Source: Pseudomonadota bacterium (lineage in GTDB: Bacteria; Pseudomonadota; Alphaproteobacteria; Sphingomonadales; Sphingomonadaceae). Taken from it: DNA of 64,000 nucleotides. How positions within the stretch are numbered: position 1 is the stretch's first letter; each line of letters opens with the position of its first letter. The notes below the pieces were generated by a model. The model saw only the letters and a list, made by a program, of their open reading frames with translations. It ran no database searches and was not told the origin of the DNA. This document shows positions 26,616-36,817 of this stretch, piece by piece. The stretch spans positions 1 through 64,000 of the forward strand of contig JAEWEY010000001.1 in assembly GCA_023389105.1 (NCBI GenBank). The letters run 5' to 3'. The translations under genes were made by a program, and so were the position numbers.

Positions 26616-28426
26616 GCGAGCGCTCGCGCCCGTTCCTCGACCCGCCGTTCCAGGATGGTGAGCGGCATCGAGCCGTCCTTGAGCACCTCGTGGAACTGCT
26701 TGATGTCGAACTTCGGCCCGAGGATGCTCTTCGCCTTCTCGCGCGCGCGGAGCCAGGCAAGGTGGCCGACCTTGTAGCTGCAGGCCTGGCCGATCGAGAT
26801 GCAGTAGCGCTCGACCTCTCGCTGAACGCGGGCGCGAGGGAAGCCGGTCGTCTTGGTCATGTAATCGACTGCCTGCTCGCGGCTCCAGCCCTTGCTGTTG
26901 AGACCGGTGTCGACGACGAGGCGCGCGGAACGGAACAGGAAGGACTGGAGGTAGCCGCCCTTTTCGATTCCCTTGTAGCCGCCGAGCTCGTCCGCGAGCT
27001 GCTCCGAATAGAGCGCCCAGCCTTCGATGTAGGATGAGTAGAAGCTGAGCTTGCGCAGCATCGGGATGTCCTTGGACTCCTGCGCGAGGCTGATCTGCAG
27101 GTGATGGCCCGGAACGCCCTCGTGATAGGTGAGCGAGGGCAGCGAATATTTGGGCCAATCGCCAGTAGACTTGAGGTTGATGAAGTAGATGGCCGGGCGC
27201 GAGCCATCGAGCGTCGCGGGGCGATAATAGCCGTTCGACGCGCCGTCCTGGATCTCCGGCGGCACACGGCGGATTTCGAGCGGCTGGCCGGGCAGGGTCG
27301 CGAAGGCCTTGGGCAGCAGGCCCATCATTTCCTTCACGTTCGCATTGAGGCTGGCGATCAGCTCAACGCGGCCCGGATCGGTGTTCGGGTAGAGCTGCGC
27401 CGGCGAGTTGTTCAATGTCGCGAGCCGCTCGCCGACCGTGCCGGTGGTCAGGCCGGCCTGCTTCAAGACCGCGTCGAGCTGCGCCGTATATTCGGCAACC
27501 TGCGACAGGCCGAGCTGGTGGACCTCGTCCGGTGTCATGCTGCTGGTGGTCGCCTGCGCGAGCGCAGCAGCGTAGATTTCGTTTCCGCGCGGCAGGCGGG
27601 TCGCGCCGTCGCCCGGCCTGGTCGTCGGCTTGAGCTTGCGGACGGCGGCCATCTGCCGGTCGAGCGCGGGGTATACTTGCTGCTCGACGATCTTTGCCGC
27701 GCGGGCGCCCCAGTCCCCGCCGATGTTCTTGGCCTTCGTTCGGCGTACGAGCGACTGCACCATGTCACTCTCAGCAGCCGCCGGTTTGCGCAACGCCTCC
27801 ATCTGACCAAGCGCGAGGTCGAGCGACCATGCCGGAGCGAGAAAGCCGCGCCGCGCCATTTCGATCTGATCCTGGGTGTCGAAGTCGAGCAGCTTCCCGA
27901 ACTGGCCGAGGCGGGTGAGGTAAGCCTCGGCGTCGCTGCGAGTCTCGATCGGATGCGCGCTGTTGAGGAAGTCGGGGATCGAGAAGTAGGCGCCGCTCTG
28001 CTGCGAGATGATGTAGGGCTGTTGGACGGAATCGATCTTGAACTTGTCGTAAGACGAGAGGTTGGTTTCGAGATCGTAGATCACGATTTCGCGGTTGAGC
28101 TGCGCGGTCGGCGAAAGCGTCGAGGGCGCGATCGCGCGGACCGCGGCGAGGGCGGCCCGATCGCGCGCGGCATTGGCCTTCCGCTGCACATTGGGCGGGC
28201 GCATGTCGAAGGTCGAGCGCAGCTTCGCATTCGCGCCGGTGTCGAGCCCAAGATAGGTCGCGAAGGTCGGGGACTCGCGGACCTGCCGCTGGAAGATTTG
28301 GTCGAACAGTGCGTTCAATTTGGCGTCGTTCGCGCCCTTGGCTGCGCCCTGCGCGAGCGCTGGCGCATCGGTCAGCGGGAGCAGCGCAAGCGTCGCGCTG
28401 CTGGCGAGAAATGAACGACGATCCAT
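26612..28426 (-). CDS. DUF885-family secreted protein, peptidase-like
   Basis: 604 residues from ATG 28426. The N-terminus is a twin-arginine signal (MDRRSFLASSATLALLPL...ALAQ). The body follows the DUF885 family: LSYDKFKIDSVQ, then SLTYHEGVPGHHLQISLAQE, an HExxxH-type arrangement that suggests a zinc peptidase, and EGWALYSEQLADELGGY. These proteins are abundant in sphingomonads; peptidase activity is predicted rather than shown by this sequence. Convergent with the ABC-F gene, with the stops overlapping. Confidence 0.85.
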
Positions 28427-28501
28427 CGAGAGTCCCCTTCTTGTCGAAGGACACTTACCGCCGCCGTTTCGCCGCGCAAACTCCGCCGGTCGAAACGATG
28501 C

Positions 28502-29860
28502 TTACGCTTGCAGACGATATTGCTTGAGCAGGTCGTAGAGTGTCGGCCGGCTGATCCCGAGCAGTTTTGCCGCCGAAGAGATGTTGTTTTCCGTGCGGGT
28601 CATCGCCTGCCGGATCGCCTTACGGTCGGCGACTTCGCGTGCGGCGCGGAGATTGATCGGCAAGACATCGTCGCTTGGGACGACGCCGGCCTGAAGGTCG
28701 AGATCGCCCGCGGTGATGCTCTTGCCGTCGGCCATGATCACCGCGCGCTTGATGCGGTTTTCCAACTCGCGGACGTTGCCCGGCCAGCCGTAGACGTCGA
28801 TCGCCTCCGCCGCTTCAGGGCTTAGTGATAGCGGTCCGACATTCAGCTCGCGGCCGAAGCGGTTGATAAAGTGGCGGGCGAGCAGCACCGCGTCGCCGGC
28901 GCGTTCGGCGAGCGACGGGATCTTCACTACGATCTCGGCGAGCCGATAATAGAGGTCCTCACGGAAGCGGCCGTCGGCCTGCATCGCGGCAAGGTCCTGG
29001 TGCGTCGCGCAGACGATGCGCGTGTCTACCGCGATCGGCTGGCGGCCGCCGATGCGCTCGATCACGCGCTCCTGCAGGAAGCGCAGCAGCTTGACCTGCA
29101 GCGGCAGTGGGATGTCGCCGACCTCGTCGAGGAAGAGCGTGCCACCTTGCGCGACTTCGATCTTGCCGATGTTCGACTTAACCGCGCCGGTGAACGCACC
29201 GCGCTCATAGCCGAACAGCTCGGCTTCCAGCAGGTTCTCGGGGATGGCGGCGCAGTTGATCGCGACGAATTCGCCCTTGCGGCCGCTCTTCTCGTGCACA
29301 GCGCGGGCGAGCAGTTCCTTGCCGGTACCACTGGCGCCGAGCAGCATGACCGACACGTCGGCGGAGGCGACCCGCTCGATGGTCTTGGCGACCTTCTGCA
29401 TCTCGGGCGCCGCGGTGATGATCGAGCCGAGCACCGTGGCCGCGCTGGTTTCAAGCCGTCGGTTCTCGCTCTCGATCTCGTGCAAGTGGAAAGCGCGCGC
29501 GACGATGAACCCGAGCTCGTCGATGTCGACCGGCTTCTTATAGAAGTCGTACGCACCCATGGCGACCGCGCGGGTTGCGCTTTCGCGCGCGCCGTGGCCG
29601 GTCGCGACGACGACCTTGGTGTCCGGCTTGAGATGCAGGATTTCGGCAAGCGTCGCGAAACCCTCGTCCGTGCCGTCGGGATCGGGCGGCAGGCCGAGAT
29701 CGAGCGTGACGACCGCGGGCTCGTAGGCGCGCAGCATCTCGATCGCGCTCGCGCGGTCGCCGGCGACGACGACCTGATAGCCATCGTAGGCCCACTTGAG
29801 CTGGCGCTGCAGGCCCTCGTCGTCCTCGACGATCAGCAGGACTTTGGGTTGGTCGGTCAT
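28502..29860 (-). CDS. prsR: PrsR, sigma-54-dependent response regulator of the PEP-CTERM/exosortase system
   Basis: 452 residues: receiver domain (phospho-Asp in VVTLDLGLPPDPDG), an AAA+ sigma-54 activator domain with GASGTGKELLARA (Walker A), the sigma-54 contact loop GAFTGA, GGTLFLDEVGDIPL (Walker B), and a Fis-type helix-turn-helix at the end (NISSAAKLLGISRPTLYDLL). It is encoded directly behind and overlapping (ATGA) PrsK, the fixed gene pair of the XrtA/PEP-CTERM system. It should switch on sigma-54 promoters of exopolysaccharide and PEP-CTERM genes. Confidence 0.93.
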   Translation of the reverse strand: MTDQPKVLLIVEDDEGLQRQLKWAYDGYQVVVAGDRASAIEMLRAYEPAVVTLDLGLPPDPDGTDEGFATLAEILHLKPDTKVVVATGHGARESATRAVAMGAYDFYKKPVDIDELGFIVARAFHLHEIESENRRLETSAATVLGSIITAAPEMQKVAKTIERVASADVSVMLLGASGTGKELLARAVHEKSGRKGEFVAINCAAIPENLLEAELFGYERGAFTGAVKSNIGKIEVAQGGTLFLDEVGDIPLPLQVKLLRFLQERVIERIGGRQPIAVDTRIVCATHQDLAAMQADGRFREDLYYRLAEIVVKIPSLAERAGDAVLLARHFINRFGRELNVGPLSLSPEAAEAIDVYGWPGNVRELENRIKRAVIMADGKSITAGDLDLQAGVVPSDDVLPINLRAAREVADRKAIRQAMTRTENNISSAAKLLGISRPTLYDLLKQYRLQA

Positions 29861-31905
29861 GCGCTTTTCCTAATTGGCTCAGCCAGTGCCTCGGGGGCGG
29901 GGAGCAAGATGGTGAAGGTGGTGCCCCGGCCGGGGCGGCTGTCGACAGACAAGCGGCCCCCCATGGCGGCGATGAGCGATCGCGCTTCGAAGGCGCCGAT
30001 CCCAAAGCCACCGGGCTTGGTCGACGCGAACGGCTCGAACAGGCGGTTACGAACAAAGTCGCCGTCCATGCCGATACCCTTGTCGGCAATGGCAATGGTG
30101 ACGCCGGATGGCTGCCGGTCGACGCGCACCGTCACCGCCTCGCCGCTGCTTGCATCCAGCGCGTTCTGCAGCAGGTGCGCAACGGCCTGTTCGAGCGCGA
30201 CCGGATCGACCAGCGCTTCGACATTGGCGTCGCCGAGTAGCTGGACTTCCCGGTCGCGGCGCTTGGCGGCGATTGCGGCGGTCAGGATGGGGCGCAGGAT
30301 CTGCGAGTCCACGCGCTGCACGCGCGTCGCCGAATGCGGCGACAGTCGCGTGAGCAGGTCGTTCATCTTGCCGACCGAGGAACGCAGGGTCGCGACCATG
30401 TCGGCACGGAACTCGGGATTGTCGGCATGCCGCTCGGCGTTGCGCGCGAGCAGCGACAGCTGGCTCACGAGGTTCTTGATGTCGTGCAAGATGAACGCGA
30501 ACCGACGATTGAATTCTTCGAACCGCTGGGCGTGGTTCAGCGCTTCCTGGCCAAGCGCTTCAGCGAGAGAGCTGGCCGCCTGAATGCCCGCCGTCTTCAG
30601 CAGGTCGAAATCTTCCCAATCGAGCTGCCGGCGAAATTCCGGCGCGGCGAGCACGACGAGGCCGATCGGCCGCTGGTGATGAAGCAGGGGCACGCCGACC
30701 CATGCGGCCGGTTCGTCTAGCAGCCATTGCGGAACGACGGGCGTTCGTTCGCGCTCGCTGCGCAGCTTTCCGAAGCCTTTGAACTCGATCACGCGGCCGC
30801 TGGCTTCCATTCCATTCCAGAAGTCCGGTGTGCCGTCGAAGGCGTCCGGTCCGGGCGTCGAACCCGGCCAGTTGCTGGTGTCCGCCACGGCCAGACCCGC
30901 ACCTTCACGAACGAGGAGCATTCCGCCCGGCGCGTCGACGACGTCGGCAAAGGCGGTTACGATCCGCTCGGTCAGCGGCGGGGCGTCGGCGCCATCCCGG
31001 CCGAGCGTTTCGGTGAAGCGCAGCCATTCGACGCGATAATCGTAGCGATGCTCGAACAGATGCTTGGCGAGCTTGACCTTGAACCAGGCGCGAGCCTTCG
31101 CGCTGGGCAGCAAGACCATTGCTCCGATCGTCATGCCGGCAAGGAGCAGAACCGTCGCGACCGACGACCAGTCTGCCCTGCTGCCGCGCAGGGCAGTCGC
31201 CAGGATCGCCATCAGCGCGAAGTAAGCGCAGATCGCGAGGAGGGAGAGCGACTGGAAGGTCGCCGCGCGCGATAGCCTCACCCGCCATTGACCGTCATTC
31301 CGCATCGAGGCCGCAAACAGCGGCGCGGCCAATGCAATGGCGATGCCGCGCCACTGGAGTAGACCCGGGCTCATCCCAGCGATGTAGGACAGCGTGTAAA
31401 GGTTGAGGTCGTAGGTCCATATCAGCGCGAGGCCGACCATCGCCGAGCGGATGTGCGAGCGGCTGGCAGGCGCAGCCTGGCCGTAGACGTTGTGGACGAG
31501 AACCAGCGCGCCCGCGGCCGTCGTAATCCGCAAAACGACCGCCGTCTGCGCGATGGCCTCGCTCGGACTGAATGCCTGAAACAGGCCGCCGATCAGCTGC
31601 AGTCCGATGACGCCGGCGACGGCGCCGTAAACGAGCTTCAGCGCCTGTTGGCGATCCTTTTCGGCGGATGACAGACTGTAGAGGACGCTGATCCAGATGA
31701 GATTGCGGGCGCTCTCGGCGAGCGATGTAAGCTGATCGTCGGGTACGACCGCAGCAAGCCAGGCCCAGCAGGCGGTCATGGCGAAAGCGCCAGCCAGCAG
31801 CCGTTGCTCGGGCCGGCGCGCAGCTTCGCCCAGCCGCCACAAGGTGAGCGCGGCGAAGCAGGCCGCGCCGAGGGCGTGACTCCAGAAGGTGATCAGCGCG
31901 TCCAT
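29857..31905 (-). CDS. prsK: PrsK, membrane histidine kinase of the PEP-CTERM/exosortase system
   Basis: 682 residues. About nine N-terminal helices (residues 1-275), a GAF-like domain (about 310-450, including PAAWVGVPLLHHQRPIGLVVLAAPEF), a kinase core with FAFILHDIKNLVSQLSLLARN as the His box, and HATPase motifs (HLLQNALDASSG, DKGIGMDGDF, GGFGIGAFEARSLIAAMGG). This is the PrsK architecture. It is coupled to PrsR by a 4-nt overlap. The PEP-CTERM protein at 10.7 kb is a plausible downstream output; the exosortase and EPS genes must lie elsewhere. Confidence 0.92.
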   Translation of the reverse strand: MDALITFWSHALGAACFAALTLWRLGEAARRPEQRLLAGAFAMTACWAWLAAVVPDDQLTSLAESARNLIWISVLYSLSSAEKDRQQALKLVYGAVAGVIGLQLIGGLFQAFSPSEAIAQTAVVLRITTAAGALVLVHNVYGQAAPASRSHIRSAMVGLALIWTYDLNLYTLSYIAGMSPGLLQWRGIAIALAAPLFAASMRNDGQWRVRLSRAATFQSLSLLAICAYFALMAILATALRGSRADWSSVATVLLLAGMTIGAMVLLPSAKARAWFKVKLAKHLFEHRYDYRVEWLRFTETLGRDGADAPPLTERIVTAFADVVDAPGGMLLVREGAGLAVADTSNWPGSTPGPDAFDGTPDFWNGMEASGRVIEFKGFGKLRSERERTPVVPQWLLDEPAAWVGVPLLHHQRPIGLVVLAAPEFRRQLDWEDFDLLKTAGIQAASSLAEALGQEALNHAQRFEEFNRRFAFILHDIKNLVSQLSLLARNAERHADNPEFRADMVATLRSSVGKMNDLLTRLSPHSATRVQRVDSQILRPILTAAIAAKRRDREVQLLGDANVEALVDPVALEQAVAHLLQNALDASSGEAVTVRVDRQPSGVTIAIADKGIGMDGDFVRNRLFEPFASTKPGGFGIGAFEARSLIAAMGGRLSVDSRPGRGTTFTILLPAPEALAEPIRKSA

Positions 31906-31996
31906 GCGCGATCCGCTGTCAAAGCGCCCGACATGTGCCGGGGTGTCGCTAAACTTTACAAAGGAATGGTGAACGGCGCCGCAAGAAAGCGGCGGA

Positions 31997-33307
31997 TCAG
32001 CCCTTCTTCAGGATATCCAGGGTCGCGACGGTCATTGCTTCGGTAGCGGTGGAGATCACGGCTTCGGCGTCGGGTGCCCAGAAGGGTGAGTGCAGCGAGG
32101 GCAGCTTGGTCTCGTCCCCTTTGGCCGCGTCCCATTTGTCGCGGGGCGTGCCGCCGACCCAGAACAGCAGGGACTGCTTGCTCTTGTCGGCGAGCCAGTA
32201 GCGGCTGAAGTCCTCGCTCGCCATGATCGGCTTGGATTCGACGACGCGGTCCGCCCCGAAATGCTGGCTGAACACGCCGCGCATATGTTGGGAAAGCTCG
32301 TCGGTGTTGAACGTCGAGGGCGCCGATTCCGGCACGGTAACCTCGGGCATCTTGTCTTCAGGGATCCCTGCCGCGATCGCCTCGCCACGCACGATGCGGC
32401 GGATGCCCGCGATCAATTTCTCCTGCACCTCGGCGGGGTAGGAGCGGACAGTCAGCTGTAGCTTCGCTTCGTCCGAGATGATGTTGTTCTTGGTTCCGGC
32501 GTGGAAGCTGCCGACCGTCACGACCGCCGGTTCGAACGGGTTGTTCTCGCGGCTGACGAGTGTCTGCAGCGCTTCGACGATGCGGGCGCCGAGCACGATC
32601 GGATCCTTGGTCGTGTGCGGATAGGCGCCGTGCCCGCCGACGCCGTGGATGGTGATATTGACGCTCGAAGAGTTAGCCAGCGCATAGCGGGGCGTAATGC
32701 CAATCTGCCCCGCCGGCAGCGCCGCCGCATCGTGGAACGCGACCATGTAATCCGGCTTCGGAAAGCGCGTGAACAGACCGTCGTCGAGCATGGCCTTGGC
32801 GCCGAGCACGCGCTCTTCGCCGGGCTGCAGGACCATGACGAGCGTACCTGACCACTGGCTTTTCATCGCGGCGAGACGGCGCGCTGTCCCAAGCCAGGTG
32901 GTTACGTGTGTGTCGTGGCCACAGGCGTGCATGACCGGCGTGTCGGTGCCGTCCGGAAGCTTGCCCATGGCCTTGGAGGCGAAGGGCAAACCGGTTTGCT
33001 CCTTGACCGGAAGCGCGTCCATGTCGGCACGCAGCATCAGCACCGGCCCGGGGCCGTTCTTCATGACCGCGACCACGCCGGTCTTGCCGACATGCTCAGT
33101 GACGTCGAAGCCGAGCTTGCGCATTTCCGGCGCAAGCTTTGCCGGCGTGCGCACCTCCTGCATGGACAACTCGGGATTGGCATGCAGGTCCCGATAAAGA
33201 TTCATCAGCATCGGCATGTCCGCGCGGATGGCGTCGGAGAGCGCGGCGGCGCCGGCGGGGACGGGAACAGCGGTCATGGCAGCGGCGAGCCATAGCATGG
33301 ACTTCAA
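31997..33307 (-). CDS. M20-family amidohydrolase (secreted, hippurate hydrolase/carboxypeptidase-like)
   Basis: 436 residues from TTG 33307, favoured because AGGAG lies 8 nt upstream and the TTGA overlaps the stop of the DUF4893 gene; ATG 33298 is the alternative. Signal peptide WLAAAMTAVPVPAGAAA. Metal-site motifs of M20D enzymes: MLRADMDALPV, MHACGHDTHVTTWL, QPGEERVLGA, AFHDAA and MASEDFSRY. Dimerisation domain in the middle (HGVGGHGAYPHTTKDPIV). Probably cleaves N-acyl amino acids or peptides in the periplasm. Confidence 0.9.
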   Translation of the reverse strand: MKSMLWLAAAMTAVPVPAGAAALSDAIRADMPMLMNLYRDLHANPELSMQEVRTPAKLAPEMRKLGFDVTEHVGKTGVVAVMKNGPGPVLMLRADMDALPVKEQTGLPFASKAMGKLPDGTDTPVMHACGHDTHVTTWLGTARRLAAMKSQWSGTLVMVLQPGEERVLGAKAMLDDGLFTRFPKPDYMVAFHDAAALPAGQIGITPRYALANSSSVNITIHGVGGHGAYPHTTKDPIVLGARIVEALQTLVSRENNPFEPAVVTVGSFHAGTKNNIISDEAKLQLTVRSYPAEVQEKLIAGIRRIVRGEAIAAGIPEDKMPEVTVPESAPSTFNTDELSQHMRGVFSQHFGADRVVESKPIMASEDFSRYWLADKSKQSLLFWVGGTPRDKWDAAKGDETKLPSLHSPFWAPDAEAVISTATEAMTVATLDILKKG

Positions 33308-33936
33308 GGCGTTGCTCCTGCGGGAACGAGTTCCATCACATCGATGCGCGATTCAAACCTCGGCTCGGGCATGATGAGGCGCCAGCGCTGCGGGCCGATC
33401 CGTTCAACATAAGCGGCGACGTCGCGCTGCTCGTCCTGGCCATATTGCATGGCCCGCGTCTCATCGCCCAGGACGAGTGTGCCGAGAAAGACGTTGCGGA
33501 GCGCGTCGCCAGGGAAGATCAGACCGACGTAGCGCTGCGATCCCGTCAGCTTGGTCAGCCGTTGCAATTCACGCTCGGCGCGGACCCGGCAGGTAAAGGC
33601 CGGGTAGCTGACGAAGGTGAGATTTTCGGCCTGCCTCGCGCCAAGCTTGATCACGCGGCATCGATACATGCCGTTCGGAAGTGCGGGCTGCGTCAGCGCC
33701 GCGTCCGGATTGAGCAGCGCTCCTTCGCGGTCGACCTCGTCCCCGTGGCCGGTCGCGCGTGCGCTTGCCAAGGCTTCGGTGAAACTCGTCCGCCAGTCGC
33801 GCAGGCGCACGCGATCATCCTCATGGACGATCTGGCGATACGCGGTCGTCCAGCGCGGGATAAGCCCGGAAGGCTGCTCGACGACGCTGCAGCTTGCGAT
33901 GATCGAAGCGGCAGGGAGGAGCAGGGCAAGGCGCAT
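33304..33936 (-). CDS. DUF4893-family lipoprotein
   Basis: About 210 residues from ATG 33936, chosen for the lipoprotein signal LLLPAASIIASC (Cys at residue 14); the frame is open to 33966. The body follows DUF4893: YRQIVHEDDRVRLRDWRTSFTEAL, LLNPDAALTQPALPNGMYRCRVIKLG. These small lipoproteins are found in sphingomonads and have no known function. The end overlaps the M20 start by 4 nt, so the two are co-translated. Confidence 0.78.
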   Translation of the reverse strand: MRLALLLPAASIIASCSVVEQPSGLIPRWTTAYRQIVHEDDRVRLRDWRTSFTEALASARATGHGDEVDREGALLNPDAALTQPALPNGMYRCRVIKLGARQAENLTFVSYPAFTCRVRAERELQRLTKLTGSQRYVGLIFPGDALRNVFLGTLVLGDETRAMQYGQDEQRDVAAYVERIGPQRWRLIMPEPRFESRIDVMELVPAGATP

Positions 33937-33946
33937 GGCGGCGAGC

Positions 33947-34714
33947 TTAAGCGGCGGTCCAGCCACCGTCCATGCTAACGTTCGTCCCCGTCATCGCCGA
34001 CGCCTCGTCGCGGCAGAGGAACAGCGCCAATGCGGCGACCTGTTCGGGCGTCACGAACTGCTTCGTCGGCTGAGCGGCCAGCAGCACGTCGTTCATCACT
34101 TGCTCGCGCGTCAGTCCGCGCGTCTTCATCGTATCCGGGATCTGCGCCTCGACCAGCGGCGTCCAAACGTAGCCGGGCGAGATGCAGTTGACGGTGATGC
34201 CGTCGCGCGCCGTCTCCAGCGCGACACTTTTGGTGAAGCCGGCGATTCCGTGCTTGGCCGCGACGTAAGCGCTCTTGTTGGGTGAGGCAATGAGGCTGTG
34301 CGCGCTCGCGGTGTTGATGATCCGCCCCCAACCTTTGGCCTTCATGCCAGGGACCGCGAGGCGCGTCGTGTGGAACGCCGCGGTCAGATTGATGGCGATG
34401 ATCGCGTCCCACTTCTCCGGCGGGAAATCCTGGACCGGCGAGACGTGCTGGATGCCGGCATTGTTGACGAGGATGTCGGGTCCGCCGAGCTCCGATGCGC
34501 AACGCTCCATCATCCGCGCGATGTCATCGGCCTTCGACATATCGGCGCCGTCGTGGATCGCGCCAAGCTCCGCGCACTCGCGGTCGATCGCCGCCTGGTC
34601 GCCGAAGCCGTTGATCATGAGCTTCGCGCCTTCCGCCGCGAGCGCTTTGGCGATGGCGAGCCCAATGCCCGAGGTCGATCCGGTGACGAGTGCGACTTTG
34701 CCTTCGAGCAGCAT
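33947..34714 (-). CDS. bdhA: 3-hydroxybutyrate dehydrogenase
   Basis: 255 residues from ATG 34714 with AAAGGAGA upstream; the frame opens earlier but without a binding site. A short-chain dehydrogenase with TGSTSGIG (NAD binding), NNAGIQHV, catalytic Ser in INTASAHSL, and Tyr-Lys in YVAAKHG. Residues around PVQDFPPEKWDAIIAINLTAAFHTTR match the D-3-hydroxybutyrate dehydrogenase subfamily closely. It oxidises 3-hydroxybutyrate to acetoacetate in polyhydroxybutyrate or ketone-body use. Confidence 0.88.
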   Translation of the reverse strand: MLLEGKVALVTGSTSGIGLAIAKALAAEGAKLMINGFGDQAAIDRECAELGAIHDGADMSKADDIARMMERCASELGGPDILVNNAGIQHVSPVQDFPPEKWDAIIAINLTAAFHTTRLAVPGMKAKGWGRIINTASAHSLIASPNKSAYVAAKHGIAGFTKSVALETARDGITVNCISPGYVWTPLVEAQIPDTMKTRGLTREQVMNDVLLAAQPTKQFVTPEQVAALALFLCRDEASAMTGTNVSMDGGWTAA

Positions 34715-34813
34715 GCGAATGATCTCCTTTGTCGCGATCCCTTGCCGCGATGCCGGTCGATTGCAACCGCCGCCGCGCTTAAGCATTACGGCTGTGCAAC
34801 AGGAGGGTTTCCC

Positions 34814-35707
34814 ATGCGGCTAGGCGACGGTGGCGACAATTTCGACGATCGCACGGGACAAAGTGGCGGCGGATTTGGATTCGGCGGAGGCGGCGGCAAT
34901 GCCTTGGGCTGCCTCCTACCGCTGGTGGCCAGCCGCTTCGGCATCGTCGGCGTGCTCGTCCTGTTGCTCGGTTATTGTGCGCTGACGCAACTCGGTGGAG
35001 GTGGCGGGGGCCTGATCCCTTCCGGTCCGACCACGACGCAAAGCGCGCCCAATGGCCAGTCGACGCTTACGCCGGAACAGCGCCACATTCTGTCCAGCGC
35101 GGTCGCATCGACCAACGACGTGTGGGGCCAACTCTTCCAGCGTGCGGGCGAGCGGTACACGCCGCCGCGGCTAGTTGCGTATACGAGCCGTGAGCAAACC
35201 GCGTGTGGGATGGGCCAAGCGGCAATGGGTCCATTTTACTGCCCGAATGACCAACGCATCTACATCGATCCGGAATTCTTCACGGAGCTAAGTCAGCGCT
35301 TCGGCGCGCCTGGTGACTTCGCGCAATATTATGTTGTTGCTCACGAGGTCGGCCACCACATCCAAAAGCTGGAAGGGACGCTCGACCAGGCGCATAACGC
35401 GCAGGCGCGCATGAGCGAGGCGCAAGGCAATGCGGAGCAGGTCAAGGTCGAGCTGCAAGCCGACTGCTATGCCGGCGTGTGGGCCGCGAACGCCAAGGAT
35501 CCTCAGGGGCAGCGAGCGATCGAACCGGGCGATGTCGAAGAGGGTATGCGTGCCGCCGAAGCGATCGGCGACGATACCTTGCAAAAGCAGACGCAGGGCG
35601 TGGTCGTTCCGGAAAGCTTCACACACGGCACCTCGGCCCAGCGGATGAACGCGCTGCGGACGGGCCTGCAATCAGGAGACCCGGCCGCCTGCAAGTTCAA
35701 CGGCTAA
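34814..35707 (+). CDS. YpfJ/KPN_02809-family neutral zinc metallopeptidase
   Basis: 297 residues from ATG 34814 with a perfect AGGAGGG site; longer in-frame extensions lack one. A short Gly-rich start (GQSGGGFGFGGGGG), one membrane helix (residues 40-60) and a zinc peptidase domain with VAHEVGHHIQ and the third ligand in ELQADCYAGVWA. Membrane-anchored, facing the periplasm. Its stop overlaps the stop of the opposite CurA-type gene (35704-35707). Confidence 0.9.
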   Translation: MRLGDGGDNFDDRTGQSGGGFGFGGGGGNALGCLLPLVASRFGIVGVLVLLLGYCALTQLGGGGGGLIPSGPTTTQSAPNGQSTLTPEQRHILSSAVASTNDVWGQLFQRAGERYTPPRLVAYTSREQTACGMGQAAMGPFYCPNDQRIYIDPEFFTELSQRFGAPGDFAQYYVVAHEVGHHIQKLEGTLDQAHNAQARMSEAQGNAEQVKVELQADCYAGVWAANAKDPQGQRAIEPGDVEEGMRAAEAIGDDTLQKQTQGVVVPESFTHGTSAQRMNALRTGLQSGDPAACKFNG

Positions 35708-36690
35708 AGCCGGACGAGCATCTTTCCGGTGTTCTGGCCTGTGAAGAGGCCAAGGAAGGCGTCACGCGTACTGTCGAGGCCGTCCATCACGGTCTCGCGT
35801 GACTTGACCGTGCCGTCCGCCACCCACGGGCCCATTTCGGCGTAGAAGTCCGCCATTTTCGGGAAGAAGTCGAAGACGATGAAGCCCTTCAGCATGATCC
35901 GCGCGGCGATGATGCGCTGGATGAAGCGCAGGCTCATCGGCCCGGCGGCGTTGTAGCTGTCGATCATTCCGCAAATCGCGAAGCGGGCGTTCTGACGCGC
36001 CACCGCCAGCGCCGCATCCAGATGGTCCCCGCCAACGTTATCGAAATAGACGTCGATGCCTTCTGGAGCGGCTGCGGCTAGCCCCTTGAGGACCGAGCCG
36101 CCTTTGTAATCGATCACGTGGTCGGCGCCGAGCGAACGGACGAAATCGCACTTCTCCGGTCCGCCGGCCGATCCGATCACCGTCATGCCTTTGGCCTTGG
36201 CAATCTGCACGACGGCGGAGCCAACAGCACCTGCTGCGGCAGAAACGAATACGATGTCACCCGCCTTGGCACCGGCGGTCTCCAGCAGGCCGAAGTAAGC
36301 CGTGGCGCCGGTGACCCCGAGCAATCCGAGGAACATCTCCGGCGGCGCGCCGAGGTTCGGCAGTTTCTGCGCGGTGCGAGCATCGATGACGGCTTCGTCG
36401 CGCCAGCCAGCCATGTGCTGGACGAGGTCGCCCTGCTGAAGCCCTTCCGCCTTGCTTTCGACCACCTCGCCGATCGCACCCCCTTCGAGCGGCTCGCCGA
36501 CCTGGAAGGGAGGGACGTAGCTCTTCACGTCGTTCATCCGGCCCCGCATGTACGGATCGACAGAGAGCCAGCGGTTGCGCACGCGGACCTGGCCGTCGCC
36601 GAGTTCCGGCAACGAGAGGTCCTTCAGCTCGAAATTGTCGGGGGTCGGCATGCCGCTGGGGCGGCTCTTCAGGTGCCAGGCGCGGGCCAT
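35704..36690 (-). CDS. NADPH-dependent oxidoreductase (CurA-type MDR family)
   Basis: 328 residues from ATG 36690, preceded by GAGGAGAAA; TTG 36705 is upstream in frame. Opens with ARAWHLKSRPSGMPTPDNFEL, typical of the CurA/YncB enoyl or prostaglandin reductase subfamily, then VDPYMRGRMND and the NADPH-binding SAAAGAVGSAVVQIAKAKG. These cytoplasmic, zinc-free enzymes reduce double bonds in alpha,beta-unsaturated ketones. Convergent with the YpfJ gene. Confidence 0.88.
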   Translation of the reverse strand: MARAWHLKSRPSGMPTPDNFELKDLSLPELGDGQVRVRNRWLSVDPYMRGRMNDVKSYVPPFQVGEPLEGGAIGEVVESKAEGLQQGDLVQHMAGWRDEAVIDARTAQKLPNLGAPPEMFLGLLGVTGATAYFGLLETAGAKAGDIVFVSAAAGAVGSAVVQIAKAKGMTVIGSAGGPEKCDFVRSLGADHVIDYKGGSVLKGLAAAAPEGIDVYFDNVGGDHLDAALAVARQNARFAICGMIDSYNAAGPMSLRFIQRIIAARIMLKGFIVFDFFPKMADFYAEMGPWVADGTVKSRETVMDGLDSTRDAFLGLFTGQNTGKMLVRL

Positions 36691-36745
36691 CGCGTTTCTC
36701 CTCAAAGATCGCGGTCGGCCTTACGGGCTGCACTGCAGATACAAA

Positions 36746-36803
36746 AGACCCGGCGGAAGGGGATGCCGCCGGGTCTCGTGTCAGCCTCCGCTGGCCGGAG
36801 GCT
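36746..36803 (-). terminator. Terminator hairpins after the SWFGD/DUF2171 gene
   Basis: An 11-bp perfect stem (36746-36756 with 36766-36776) is followed on the minus strand by TTTTGT, a good intrinsic terminator for the gene ending at 36818. A second 8-bp hairpin (36783-36790 with 36796-36803) lies between it and the stop codon. Confidence 0.75.
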
Positions 36804-36817
36804 AGCGTGCTACCGGA